This document shows, in pieces, positions 36,133-47,835 of a stretch of DNA of 64,000 bases. The notes under the pieces are model-generated. The model did no database searches. It saw only the letters and a list, made by a program, of their open reading frames with translations, and was not told the origin of the DNA. The stretch is from Punica granatum. Lineage: Eukaryota; Streptophyta; Magnoliopsida; Myrtales; Lythraceae. The position numbers were made by a program, and so were the translations under genes. Positions within the stretch are counted from its first letter, which is position 1, and each line of letters starts with the position of its first letter. The stretch lies in the NCBI RefSeq assembly GCF_007655135.1, contig NC_045127.1, positions 14,765,001 through 14,829,000 of the forward strand, given 5' to 3'.

Positions 36133-37052
36133 AGAAAAAAAAGTGTTTGAAAGAACCAGCTGAGAAGATAAGAGAATTCCTTTGTGTACCGGTTCCCCAT
36201 TTCTTTTTTTTGTTTGGTTGTTCTTTTTTTTTTTTTTTGGTTTTTAGACAGAATATGAAACTAATTCCATCTTGAGCATTAGCTTACACCGTTCACGAAA
36301 AGCTTGCTACCATGAATATTATAAATCAAGAATCAATAATCTGAAGGCTAATCGAAGACCAAGTCAAGGTTATTGAATTCGAGATTTGTAAATTCAATGG
36401 GAGTTTGATAAACTCGATTACTAAACTCAAGCTGTAAACTTGTACAGTTTACAAACCTCGCTATTTTAGGTATCAGATTTATATCTTTATCATAATTATA
36501 CGTATATTTGTTTCGGTGATCATTATTATACGTATATTTACACTACATTACATTAAAAAGATAAAATTTAAACCCTTAAACTCCGAATTAACTAAATTTT
36601 TAAGTCCATAAATGTAATTTATTAGGCAAACTTCGCATCCACAAAATATGAGGGAGATGCTCAGAGTGTAAGCGAATATGCCTTAAAATCTACAAACACA
36701 TTGTAAAATCGGGAGAGAAACAGTTCGAAGCTGGCAATGTCATTGGAAACTGACGTCTCAGTTATCACAATAAAAGTACAAAAAAGACCGGCCAGCGTTA
36801 ATTGCGCCCACATGCAAACGAAACAAATATAAATAAAATATTGAGGAGTGTGACGACTCGCGAAGAAATGAACTGAAAAAGAGAGAATTCTGGCATTATG
36901 TGATTCTACTTGAACTTTTTCAATTATAAAATACTATATATGGTAATGGGCTCTGAATGAAACTCAAGTTTCTTCCTTCTTCTTTCCCCAAAAAAACAAA
37001 ACTCGGTAAACTTGTGGAGATTATCGAATCTAAAAATCTACTGGAGAGAAAA
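36133..37052. other. Intergenic AT-rich DNA
   Basis: Holds an 18-bp T-run at about 36221-36238 and no recognised gene. Confidence 0.35.
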
Positions 37053-37199
37053 GGAGGGTGTACAGCGAGGTATATTTCTTCACTTGATAATCAAAATATT
37101 TCAGGTTCGATATTCAGTGGAATTATATTTATGAGCTACTATGATTTCTATTTTATTGTACAAGACTCACTGACCTCCTTATAATAATAAATAAATAGG
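37053..37199 (+). repeat. SINE family A copy
   Basis: Reads GAGGGTGTACAGCGAGGT at the 5' end, AGGTTCGATATTCAGTGG with a B box close to consensus (GTTCGATAT), then TATGATTTCTATTTTATTGT and CACTGACCTCCTTATAA. The target duplication is not clear. Confidence 0.65.
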
Positions 37200-37409
37200 A
37201 AATTCAAAGTGCAGTGATACAAGAAGCCGACTCAAAATAAAAAAAGTTTGAAGTTCATTTTTCATCAGTAAAACTTATGTGCTCCTTTATTTTGTTTAAT
37301 TTCTTATCCTTATATTAAGTTTATAAACCTTTTTGATAACCAAAAAAAAAATTCTATCCGAGAATTATTGAATTTATTAATTCACACTTTTTTATTTGGT
37401 AGACTCTTA

Positions 37410-37800
37410 CACTTTGTCTGGATAATCTCTTATGAAAGGTTATGGAGGGGTGCATTGGGGTGGGTTATGGATGGACGGGATGGGTGGGTTATGGAGGGGT
37501 TCTTTAATTCTCAATAACCTATATTTAGATAAACTTCATTAAATGATGAGATGTGATGGTTTGAGAATTTGAAAAAGATCTTGACCCTTGATTATTTTTT
37601 ATAATGTAATCTCAATGGTTAATCTTCTTATCCCTCCATAAGAATTAAAATACAAAAGTTATGAAGGGTTATGGTGGGATTAGTTATCCCTCTATAACCC
37701 TCCCCTCTTAAAAATTTTAAAAGCCAAATATGAATTATTATAATCCATCCATAACTCATCCCTACTTAACCCTCCATAACCTTCAATCCAAACAATACGT
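37410..37800. mobile_element. MITE with long inverted ends (about 390 bp)
   Basis: Left end TTGTCTGGATAATCT followed by AAGGTTATGGAGGGG and GGGTTATGGATGG. The right end is its reverse complement: CCATCCATAACTCATCC, CCCTCCATAACCTT and CAATCCAAACAA. The terminal inverted repeat is about 60 bp with small gaps. No coding capacity. The superfamily is not assigned. Confidence 0.75.
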
Positions 37801-37834
37801 TAAACTTGTGAAATCTTATTTGGTGAATCATAAA

Positions 37835-38505
37835 TAGGGGTGTACAGGTCCGGATATCATGCTTTTTTTACAGTACCCGAATCCCACCCTGTAAGGGACA
37901 TGTTTCAAGATTTTGGAATCGGATCCTACCTAGTTGGGACCTGGAACCGGAACCTACCCGGAGCCTGAATTATAATACAAGTTTTGTGTACTTTGTTGGA
38001 ACTTGTAACTTCTTTTTAAAAATTTTTTCTCTTCAAACACAATAAATCAAATAAATAAAGTCGGAAAAGATCTCATTCACAATCATGTGAAATAGATAAA
38101 TGTTGACATGGATGAATCGAATCTCATCCATCCATAGAAATAAAGGATTATGTAACTCTCCTTAGGATTATGTAGTAGCATAACAAATAAGCAACTAAAA
38201 GATTATATAGCTATTTACCAAAAAAAAGATGATATAGCTCTCCTTAGTAGACAAAGCAAATAAGTTATCCTTATGATTCTATAACTACTAACATTGTACA
38301 CAGAGAATTACGTAAATATAAAATAAAATTTTTCAAAAAAAATATATAGGTCCTGAGTACCGATTCGATGGGTACCCTATATGTGAGAACCGAAACCAAA
38401 ATCGAAACCTATTTTTACTGATTCCTTAAATTACTACCCAGATCCTACCATAACGAGCAAGTTCCTACTGATTCCGGATACTCCCGGTATCCATGCACAC
38501 TCCTA
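37835..38505. mobile_element. hAT-like non-autonomous element with 8-bp duplication
   Basis: Starts TAGGGGTGTACA and ends TGCACACTCCTA, an imperfect inverted repeat of hAT style. The flanks ATCATAAA (37827-37834) and ACCATAAA (38506-38513) agree in 7 of 8 bases, the expected 8-bp target duplication. The interior has GGATCCTACC and CCGGAACCTACCCGG motifs and no transposase. Confidence 0.82.
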
Positions 38506-39213
38506 ACCATAAACAAACTTTCAATGTTCTATCTTCGCGTGCAAAAGCCCATTAGGTCAGGTTATTGTACTGTAAAACTTGTTTAATAAGAAAAATGTTT
38601 ACCTAGTTTAATTTCCATCCATTATTTAAGACAATCAACTGAGTAGATACTACTTGAGTAATGCAAGTTATCATTCCATAGCATGATATCCATGGGTGGA
38701 AATTGGACCACTTCTGCACCAATCATTACAAGGAAACAGTTAAAAACACATTCAATGAATATTCAATAGTTAATCAAACCCATTTTTCCCTCATTCAGTA
38801 CAAGGTAGAAAGATGTTTACAGCCAACACATGCGCTTATAATGATGGAATTCAACTTTTCATAATCCGGATTATCTGAAGGAGTATCAAGCTAGCAATTA
38901 TGAAATGGGTTCAGATACAGTTGGGGCTCGAAATATGTAATAGCCAGCCAGCATGTGGTTCAACAGTTTTTAGTCCAACCACACCATTAAAACATTATGT
39001 CCATCATGAAGAAGATCAGAATTATGCGTATATGATTTTTCAACGATTTAATTACTGATATATATATCACTTTATAGTAGTAGTCCAGTTTCCATGATGG
39101 TCGGTCATCTGTATCTGTGCAGTAGAATCCACATAGACTAATATATCTTTGATTATGTCAAATTTGATCTTTCTAAATGCTTTTAATTAGTAAAGTACAT
39201 AACTTTTTCCTTA
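38506..39213. other. Intergenic AT-rich DNA
   Basis: Nothing recognised. Confidence 0.35.
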
Positions 39214-39365
39214 TTTTTTTCAGTTATAAGGGAGACTCATTGGCCTTGTACAGTGAAATAAAAATTTTAATAACTAATAAAATGGCACGAATAATCTCAT
39301 TGAATATCGACCCTGTAACATCTTAATTACCAAACAAAAATATGTGCTACCACGCTATATCATCT
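39214..39365 (-). repeat. SINE family A copy, minus strand
   Basis: On the minus strand it reads AGCGTGGTAGCACATATTTT, GGTAATTAAGATGTTACAGG with GGTCGATATTCAATGAG at the B-box position, ATTTTATTAGTTATTAAAAT, TTTATTTCACTGTACAAGG, and an A-rich tail. It matches the other family A copies block by block. Confidence 0.72.
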
Positions 39366-39737
39366 TTGGATAATTTCCCATTTTTTTATGGGTAGCTTTT
39401 CCCATTTTTAATTCCTTATTTCTATATATTTGTCGGGAAGTTTAAGGTGGAATCACTTTTAAAATAGTTGCGCTTTCTTAAATTTGTAAAATAATAGATC
39501 AATATTAGGTGCATTGCACCTATTTTAGGTAAGTTACACATATTTTGAAAAATTAATTTGAATAAATTACTTAATTTCTTAATAAATGACTTATATTTAG
39601 AGTAAATTATATAAATTTGGAAAGATCTTTACTTCTAGTGTTAGTAAATTACATGAATTTCACGAAAATTACCTTAAATTTTCAGTAAAATACTAGAATG
39701 CTCCTTGACACTACTTTGGTAATTGAAATGTAGAATT

Positions 39738-39894
39738 AAAAGAGGGCGTAGTGTAGTAGTGGTGTGCGTCCTCGCCTGGTAGCTAAGAGGTTCCAAGTTT
39801 GATACTCGTGAGACTATTCATACACATTTATTAGTTATTATGGTTTATATTTCATTATACTAAATTCACGGGCCTCCCTTATAACCGAAAAAAA
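39738..39894 (+). repeat. SINE family A copy with target duplication
   Basis: Flanks TTGAAATGTAGAATT (39723-39737) and TTGAATCGTAGAGTT (39895-39909) agree at 12 of 15 bases. It begins AAAAGAGGGCGTAGTGTAGT. A box TAGTGTAGTAG (39749-39759) fits the Pol III consensus and B box GTTTGATAC (39797-39805) has one mismatch, 48 bp apart. The body is ATTTATTAGTTATTATGGTT then CGGGCCTCCCTTATAACCG and an A tail. Confidence 0.85.
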
Positions 39895-40547
39895 TTGAAT
39901 CGTAGAGTTTCTCCTACTTTTTGCAAGTATCCTGATGATAAATTGCATTTGTTCAGTTCCCAAAAGCTGTTTCTTAATTATCCAAAGCGCTGAACGTGAA
40001 AGCATAATCAAAAGTATTTCTTACACTTAGGGATTTTATGGACGCTGAACTATCAAACATTGGCAGGATCACCCTGACCTGACATTTGCTATATTGCAAG
40101 AACCTAGATGTTCTCGAGACTAAATTAATCTGCGAGGAACTTATTACATGATGGCGTGATTTATAGTGTATCAACTTAGAGCAAATTTTGATCGTTCCAG
40201 CGTGACAGTATTTGAGAAATGGATCCTTTTCCTATCGTTTTGGTCAAAAGGAGCTAGCATGTCAAGGTTAATATTAATGGGCATGACTTAGAAATCGAAA
40301 TGTGCTTTTCGCTGCTGTAATAGAATTTTTATTAGTATTAGAATAGTTTTGTCGAAAAGGAACGTCAGATATATTAATGCACATTTAGCTTTCTTCACGT
40401 TCTTTCATAAAAGAAATGAATGCATAATATTCAGCCCAAAGTTCATCGATCGATTATGTACATTTGCTAGTTAGTATTTCACATTGTTGAACCCCCAACA
40501 GTAGAGGATATATCCGAAACTCGAGGATTGGGGTCCAATTATGTAGG
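39895..40547. other. Intergenic DNA before the copia complex
   Basis: No gene recognised. Confidence 0.35.
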
Positions 40548-41187
40548 CAACGCAGAAATATAAATACCCATAATCAAGAGTTCCAAACACGAGATAGAAA
40601 CAAAGTAGAGTGGAGAGATGGAAGGAAAAGTAAGAGGTGAGATTTGCCTCCAGAGAAGAAAAACAAATAAATCCTCTGAAGAAGGCGGGAACATAGAGTA
40701 GAAGAAATTGACTAAAAGAAATAAAAAAAAATTACAAGTTACAGAGTCTCTTGACCAAGCATACTCGAAGAAGTCTAGTGGGGAATCCTAATTCCTCTCT
40801 TCCTCTTACTCTCTTAGAGTGTATTTTTAATTGTTGATAAAAACAATAAAGGGCCTTAAACTGAGTTAGTTACAAGGAACTAAATCAAACTTGAACCAAG
40901 CTCCAAATAAGTTGAAGATAGACGCCGGAGCTCGATCAAGGGGGGAATCGATAGCTGGAGTACCGAGGAGGCTCTAGAAACTAGCATACTGCCTGCAATC
41001 ATAAGAAATAGACAGCGATATCGAATTATTAGCTATCAGCCAAGCCAGACCATGGTCTTGCTTTATTTGACCACATTATGAGTTGGTCAGTGGCTCGGTT
41101 GAGTCCAACTGTGGCCCTTTGATTCAGAACGCGGTTCCAACCACACAGTAACTCCTTGTCCCCTTCTTCGATCAAAATCCATCCTCA
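40548..41187 (-). repeat. 3' LTR of copia element A
   Basis: Aligns with 42652-42880 plus 47973-48374. Examples: CTTAAACTGAGTTAGTTACAAGG against the CCTTAAATTTGGTTTTCAAG region, GAACTAAATCAAACTTGAACC-like against GACTAAATTGAACTAGAACC, and CCAAATAAGTTGAAGAT against TCAAATAAGTCGAAGAT. Divergence is clearly larger than between the LTRs of element B, so element A is older. Confidence 0.7.
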
Positions 41188-41670
41188 TATTTGGCCTCAC
41201 TACACTTCAACACATCCACGCTCTTCTTGCTTTGCACTCACCTCTTAGGGCTTCTACCTCAATGCCTACACACATTGACCAAGTCTACGCAATGCTTGAA
41301 ATTGCCCATGGTCATGAGCTTCGTCCTCATGTCGGTCAAATTGTCAGCTATCCTACTCGACCTTTTCGATTTTCATTATCCCTAGACTAGCCTCGTGCAT
41401 AAAGTGATACGAGACGTCGGTCGATATGGTTGGTCCATCAATGTTAGAATTGATTCTTCATCAAGCAAATGATAGAGTACACTTCCGACTTCTCAAGATT
41501 AACACCATAGTCACCAATCAGACCAATCAACCACGTGCCCTCCTTTGCCACCTTCGCTAGGGCCATGTAATATGCCTGTTATTAATAAAGCAACCATGGA
41601 CTGCAAGACCGCGTCCCAACATACCATACATCTTGACAAAGTGAAGACATATCTAGTAAGTAACTTCCTC

Positions 41671-41922
41671 TTATTTGTATCTGTCACATTTTAGAATCAG
41701 CATAGCTGATAATTCTACATGAAACATCCTCGCCTCTACTAAACAACAAGCCTGTAGTAGCTCTAAGAGAATGGGTAATCCACTATACTGCTCTCCAGTG
41801 ATCCTTCTCGGAATTAGACATGTACCGAGTAACATACCAACTCCTTGAGCTATGTTAGGTCTAGTGTAAACCATAATGTAACTCAAACTTCCTATTGCAT
41901 TAGCATAGGGAACCCTCGACAT
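41671..41922 (-). pseudogene. Copia reverse-transcriptase fragment of element A
   Basis: The minus-strand frame opens SRVPYANAIGSLSYIMVYTR then PNIAQGVGML, the well-known C-terminal part of plant copia reverse transcriptase (usual form VPYASAVGSLMYAM-TRPDI). The frame then degenerates. It is a leftover of element A. Confidence 0.8.
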
Positions 41923-42465
41923 GTATGCTCATCATTAGTAGAAGAGTGACATATAGCAGATAGACTCCAACGATGAGCATAAGGACAATAGAGCTTATCC
42001 TCATCGCTAATCTGCTCATCAATGTTGTGGAAGTCTATACAGTTTAATTAAACAAGTCAACATGGTCAGTAATACTAATTGAGGTGCTAGGACTCATCCG
42101 AAATCGATATAAACATTGCTTCAAATATAGTTTGCCTGTCATCGACTTTTTCAAATATAATTATTAGAGAGAATTAATGACACTATTTGTGTCACACATG
42201 TAATTTTGTGGAGGTCATTCTTATTTATAAACCATGCATGATACATCAAATATAGAAAAACATTACTACGTACATAATATATAAGATCTCACAAATATAA
42301 AAGATTTTCCACAATTTCTTGTATCATATCAATCAGATAGTATCATTGATTCTCTCCAATAACAATAGTTTAAGCTTTTGCCGGAACTCTGGAACCGACT
42401 CCTTGTCATACACCTCCAAAAGCACTTCTTTGACAAATTCAACTGAATGGCCCTTAGGGCTTTTG

Positions 42466-42630
42466 CTATATCATCTTCTTCTCTTCATCCTTCAAAGTAA
42501 AAACTAGCTCACCTTCTTCAACCGCTCCCTCAAGCCTGTGTTGAATGAGCAACACCTTCGCCTTAATCCTCCATAACTTGGAATCATTCGAATCATCAAA
42601 CTTCTCTTCTTCAAACTTTGTCGACATCCT
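42466..42630 (-). pseudogene. Copia gag N-terminal fragment of element A
   Basis: Reads MSTKFEEEKFDDSNDSKLWR then IKAKVLLIQHRLEGAVEE, the standard opening of a plant copia gag. A primer-binding-like AGTATCGGAGTTTAAGG lies just upstream on the minus strand, next to the 5' LTR. The rest of gag is missing. Confidence 0.75.
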
Positions 42631-42651
42631 CAACCTTAAACTCCGATACTT

Positions 42652-42880
42652 TTCGACAATGAAGAAATACATATCCCTAAAGTTAAGAAGCTAAAATACA
42701 GTGTAGTAACAAAGTAGACTGGAGAGATAGAAGGAGAAGTAAGAAACCGAGCTCCGAAGACGAGAAAAACATCCATGATGCCAAGTAGGATAAGCCTCCC
42801 AGAAGAAGGGAGATTACAAGTTACACAATATTGATCAAGCAATCGAAGAACCCTAGCCCCAAATTGGAGAACTTTAATTC
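42652..42880 (-). repeat. 5' LTR of copia element A, piece 1
   Basis: The inner part of the 5' LTR, ending in AATTC (42876-42880), which is one copy of the element B target duplication. It resumes at 47973. Confidence 0.7.
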
Positions 42881-43002
42881 TGTGTATGAGTAATGCCATC
42901 TCCTATTAAGGTGGTTGGCTTGTAAATATATATACACATACATACTAAGACAACTATACAAAATTATAATATAGTCACAATTTCACATGTATATCCCTAA
43001 TA
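42881..43002 (-). repeat. 3' LTR of copia element B
   Basis: Plus-strand text starts TGTGTATGAGTAATGCCATC and ends TATATCCCTAATA. It pairs with 47836-47967. A purine-rich tract TTGAGGAGGGTA lies right next to it on the minus strand (about 43003-43014). Confidence 0.92.
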
Positions 43003-43196
43003 CCCTCCTCAATATATTGAGGCACAATGACAGACATATTATTATGATGAGATTGAAATAATGAAAGTGATACATTCTTAGTAAACATATATGCAAGTTG
43101 TGAGGATGTGGGGACACATCAAACGAGAAGTTCTCCACGTGCCAGACGTTCTCGAATGAAATGATAGTCAACCGTAATATGTTTACTGCAATCATG

Positions 43197-43430
43197 CTAA
43201 ACATGATTAGCAACTAAATAGGTTGCATTAATATTATCACAACACGTTATGATCGAACTCGATGAATGACAACCAATATCCTGTAGAAGTTGTTGGAGCC
43301 AGAGAGTTTCGGCTACTGCATATGCGAGTGCTCGATATTTAGTTTCTATCGAGCTATGAGAGACGGTGGGTTGCTTCCTAGACCTCCAGGAGATCAGGTT
43401 CGAGTAGACGAAGACCGCATAACCTGTCAT
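43197..43430 (-). pseudogene. Copia RNase H domain of element B
   Basis: Reads MTGYAVFVYSNLISWRSRKQ, then PTVSHSSIETKYRALAYAVA and ETLWLQQLL. This is the copia RNase H C-terminal half, with the conserved SSxExEYRALA block as SSIETKYRALA. The frame ends shortly after. Confidence 0.9.
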
Positions 43431-43859
43431 TGAGCGGCGACTATCTAGACACCCAGCCCAATTAGCATCTGTGTATGCAATGATCTAAGAATCATTATTT
43501 TTACGAAAATGAATTCTAAAGGAAGATGTGCCACGAAGATAACTTAGGATCCTCTTAGCAATCTGTAAGTGTACAGTTTGTGGAGAATGCATAAACCGAC
43601 TCACAAGATTCACTGCAAAACATATATTTGTCTTGTAATAGTAACATACTGCAAAGCACCTACCATACTCCGATACTTGGAAGGATCCAAAAGAGAATCA
43701 CTATCTGTTAAAGACATATTACTTCTGGAAGGTAATGGCATATTTATTGTAGAGACTTTGTCAAGACCAAAACAAAGTAGGACATCCTATATGTATTTAT
43801 GTTGTGATAGAAAGAGTGTATCTACAAACCGAGTAGCCTAAATACCCAAAAAATAATGT

Positions 43860-44500
43860 AGAGAACCGAGGTCCTTCATCTCAAACTCCAGAGAGAAAAG
43901 CGCAATGAATCGAGGAAGAAGAGAATCTGATCAACCCATAAGAGTAATGTCATCAACATAAAGGAGAAGAAGAATGGTGTGAGACCCTTGACGATAAATG
44001 AAGAGAAATGTATCAACATGACTCGAATGGAACTCTTAAGACAATAGAAAAGAACCGAATTGTGTGAACCAGGTTTTAGGGGCCTGCTTTAACCTATATA
44101 AGGATTTATGCAGGTGATAGACATGATCAGGAAACTGAGGATGGATGAACCCTGGGGTTGACACATGTAGACCTACTCATGGAGGTGACCATGAAGAAAA
44201 GCATTCTTCACGTCTAACTAGCGAATAGGCCACGACAAGGAGTGAGCAGTGGATAGAACAAGGCGAATGGTGGAAGGTTTGACAACTGGGCTGAAAGTTT
44301 CATGGAAATCTATGCCAGGTTGCTGAGTGAACTCCTGAGTAACAAGACGAGCTTATAACGATTAATAGAACCATCAACCTGATACTTAATTCTATATTTT
44401 CAAGTGTTTCCAACCACATTCATATTAGAATGTCGAGGAACTAAGCTCCATGTGTGGTTCTAAAGAAGAGCATTAAACTTTTCAGCCATGGCTGGACGGT
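43860..44500 (-). pseudogene. Copia reverse transcriptase of element B, degenerate
   Basis: The catalytic box YVDD reads clearly at 43949-43960 (LLLYVDDITLMG). Around it, RT-like text is spread over several frames, so the domain is broken by frameshifts. The linker N-terminal of RT at 44520-44930 is Ser/Pro-rich. Confidence 0.8.
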
Positions 44501-45344
44501 AACTTGGATCTTTCACTGCCTAAGAGTGAGATGTGGGTTCGGTTAAGGTTACCGGAGAAGTAGCAAGTAACAACAATTTTTGGATGGGCTTATGAATTCC
44601 TGGTTTTGACCGAGTCTCCATAAGATGATGGGGAATAGGTGGAGATGAGGAAGAAGTGTTACTAGTCTCAGCCAAGGGAGAACAATAATGAGAGGAATCA
44701 GTAGAATTGGAATTTAGAGAGGGGGAAGGCAAGGAAGATGTAGACGGGCTGTGATTGTCAGAGTCGACTGGAGAAGGATTGGGCTAGGAAGGGGACTGAT
44801 CACATAGGGGAACAAATGTAATAGGCAATGGAGTTGGATTGGTAAATGGTCTAGGAAGGAGGGGTTGTGGTTCTGCAAGCCCGAAGTTAGGAGATGGATG
44901 TCGATCCAGAGTGGAATGCCTAACAACCGAGGGTAGCCCAGAAACGGTGACAGCTAGAAAAGATGGAAGTGGAAAGAATGATAAAATTGAAAAGGTCCGA
45001 GAGTGATGGGTCTGTGTGTTCGATGATTGAATTATGGTTTTAAAAGGAAACGAAGATTCATGGAAACAAACATAGCGAGAGGTGTAGACTCAATTTGACA
45101 GTGGCTCAAGACACCGATATCCCTTTCACTCACTCGCATATCCAATTAGGACACAATGTTTGGATTGAGGTTCCAATTTGTGTGTCGTATAGGGAGTAAG
45201 ATTAGGAAAGCATGAGCATCCGAACACATGAAGGAAGTCATAATCTGGGATTTCTCCAAAGAGTTTTTCAAATAGAGATGATTTTTTTAATCCTGAGATA
45301 GGTAAACAATTTATGGTAAAATATATCGTAAGAGCCGCATCAAC

Positions 45345-45860
45345 CTAAAATGTCGGAGGTAAATTACTCTGGATGAGGAAAGTGCGAACCACATCGAGAA
45401 TGTGACGATGCTTTTGGTTTGCTACACTATTTTGTTGTGGCGTATGTGGGCAGGACATGCTAAGCATTATTCCCAAGTTGTTAAAAAGTACACGAAATTG
45501 AGAGTTATTAAATTCTAATCCTCCATCGCATTGGAAATCTTTTATTTTCCCATCCAATTGATTCTTGATTTAATTTTGAAATTTTTGAAATTTTTCAAAA
45601 ACCTATGATTTCCTTTTTAAAGGAAAGAGCCAAGTATATCAAGAAAAATTATCCATGAATATCACATAATACTTGTAACCCAAATTGGAAGGAATGGAGG
45701 ACTGCCAAACATCAGCGTGAATGAACTCTAATGGAAAATTGCTTTTATTCACTACAATTGTAAATGGCAACCGAGAAGACTTGCCCAAATTACAGGATAT
45801 GCAAAAATCATTAAAAGGAGTCAGTTTTAGAATCAATTTCCTAGATCGAATAACTTCCAT
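45345..45860 (-). pseudogene. Copia integrase of element B, frame-broken
   Basis: Two frames. The first (45639-45860) has the zinc-binding end CISCNLGKSSRLPF and the first catalytic Asp in FIHADVW. The second (45345-45557) has the second Asp in FQCDGGLEFNN and HTPQQNSVANQKHRHILDVV. The usual catalytic Glu in the QNGVAERKHR block is replaced by Asn, so the catalytic triad is lost. Confidence 0.87.
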
Positions 45861-46215
45861 AACATGTTTATTCGGATGACCTCCAGAGCTCGGGACGAGT
45901 ATGGACAGCAGAGAGAGCCTTTCAGAACTCTAATGACACCAGATAAAGAGGACCTCTAGAAGGACAGCTGAGCAATGTCTTCCCTGTGAAATTGTCCTTA
46001 ACAGGAAAATATATATCAGTAACGACAACGTGACAATGATTATCTCAACACAACTTTTGTATCAAAACAAGATTACAGTCTAATGACGAAACATGAATGA
46101 CACAATTTAATTTAAGGGGTTTTATGAGGTGTAACCATAGTGGCTGAACCAATGTTTGCAATAGGCAATGAGGATCCATATGCAATGATAACTTTATTAG
46201 AACCACAATATGTAG

Positions 46216-46590
46216 TTAAGTTCGATAAAATACCATCATTAGCAACATGTGAGACGAAGTACCCAAATCAAGATCAGCATCAGCCAAGGAGGACTCATTC
46301 AGGGACATAACAGCAAGGGATTTAGGTGGATCATAGGACTGATGACGATTGAGGTAATCGATACACTGAATTGCAGTATGTCCAGCTTCGTTGCAGAGTT
46401 CACAAATCACTGCAGAAAGGCCATGACCAAGTAATCCAACAGTAACATTAGGTGATCCATTAGGATAGGATCTCACAGAATGTGGAGAATGTAAAGGCTG
46501 ATTAGGACGTCGCGAATAGGAGCCTCTGCTACATCCTGATGATGGTTGTTCGCGGCCAAAGGAGTTTGCTAGAAAGCCAGCAGTAGACAC
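46216..46590 (-). pseudogene. Copia zinc knuckle and protease start of element B
   Basis: A CCHC knuckle CELCNEAGHTAIQC (C-x2-C-x4-H-x4-C) is followed by the protease start DADLDLGTSSHM. The usual DSG/DTG reads DLG, so the protease active site is altered. The frame is separated from gag by a stop near 46606. Confidence 0.85.
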
Positions 46591-46605
46591 CGAACCATAA
46601 GAGCC

Positions 46606-47388
46606 CTAATTATGGTAGAATCCTTGATTGTTTCGGCTACCCTTGCTCTTGTAGTTGTTGCCCCCACGATTGTTCTTGCCACCACAACGTCCACCACGAC
46701 CCCCGCGATTGTAAGATTGACTGTTTTGGGTTTGGGTTTGAAGGGCAGTATTAAGAGTGAGATTTGAATAAAAAACAACAGGAGCTGATTGATATCGGTG
46801 GATCATGTGTTCTTGGTGTAGCAGTTTTGTGTAGAGATCCTCAAAATCGAGGGGACCCTGACTGAGAGACAAAGAGGTGATGAAGCTAGCATACTGGCTC
46901 GGGAGACAGGTTAAGACAGTGGAGATGAGATCTTCTTCAGAAAGGGGTCGACCAATTTCTTTCAATTGGCCAGTGTAGGATTTTATATCATTTATATACT
47001 TATCGACCCCTTGATCAGTGAGGTTGACCTGAAAGAGATTGGACTTAATATCAATAGCACTGGCACGGGATCGCTTAACGAACTTGTTATGGAGGGTTGT
47101 CCAAATAGATTTGGCAGTAGAGAGATTATGTATGGCTTCAAGAAGGTTTTCAAATATGGTGGCAAAGAGCCAAGAACATATACATTCATTTGTACGATAC
47201 CAACCCAAAAAGGCAGGATCGGTAGGAGAGGGAGATAGGGTGTTGGCATCGACATGATCATAGAGACCATTGGAATTGAGGAACGTAGAGAGGAGAGACT
47301 TCCAGACTAGATAATTTTTGTTGTTTAATTGGACAGTAACAACGTTGGCGATATTATAAGCGATGACAGGACCACTTGCAGGAGTCAC
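46606..47388 (-). CDS. Copia gag (UBN2 type) of element B
   Basis: An uninterrupted 260-aa frame. Key text: LNNKNYLVWKSLLSTFLNSN, FLGWYRTNECICSWLFATI, SIWTTLHNKFVKRSRASAID, VDKYINDIKSYTGQLKEIG, LTCLPSQYASFITSL. This is the plant copia gag/UBN2 fold. It ends in an Arg-Gly-rich stretch (NRGGRGGRCGGKNNRGG). The stop at 46606 separates it from the knuckle. Confidence 0.9.
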   Translation of the reverse strand: MTPASGPVIAYNIANVVTVQLNNKNYLVWKSLLSTFLNSNGLYDHVDANTLSPSPTDPAFLGWYRTNECICSWLFATIFENLLEAIHNLSTAKSIWTTLHNKFVKRSRASAIDIKSNLFQVNLTDQGVDKYINDIKSYTGQLKEIGRPLSEEDLISTVLTCLPSQYASFITSLSLSQGPLDFEDLYTKLLHQEHMIHRYQSAPVVFYSNLTLNTALQTQTQNSQSYNRGGRGGRCGGKNNRGGNNYKSKGSRNNQGFYHN

Positions 47389-47821
47389 TGGAACGAAGGT
47401 GACATGATCAATTGCAAGTGAAAGAACGAAAGGGCAGCCGAGTCATTGAAGTGTGCTGATCAGTGGGATTGGCTATGATGGTCGTGGGGTTGAGATGAGT
47501 AGAAGGGCCCATTGATAACAACAACAAATTAGCAACAACAGTCAACTAAACGATATCTCAGCCTCCACCCCTAAATATGAATGGAGTGAAATTACTTTCA
47601 ATCCCTTCTGAACAAGACTGAGACTCTCTCCAGGGAAACCGTTGTTGGAGCAAGTGGAATCGATTCTGAACTAGCAAGTGAGGGAGAAGAAACTGCAGGG
47701 TAAGTTGACTGTAAGCGGTGGGAGAAGAAATCCACGAAGATGACGTTCGAATATGAAGATGAAAGGATTTGGGAATGAGGGCTGTGAGAATGAGAGAGTA
47801 ATCCTAGGTATTAGCCAAGTT

Positions 47822-47835
47822 GTGGCTCAATACCA
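47822..47835 (-). other. Primer-binding site of copia element B
   Basis: Directly after the 5' LTR the minus strand reads TGGTATTGAGCCAC. It fits the initiator-Met tRNA 3' end complement (TGGTATCAGAGC) with a few differences, as is usual for plant copia. Confidence 0.8.

Noticed and set aside
46966..47270. Frames opposite to and out of phase with copia gag
   Set aside because: Shadows of the gag frame.
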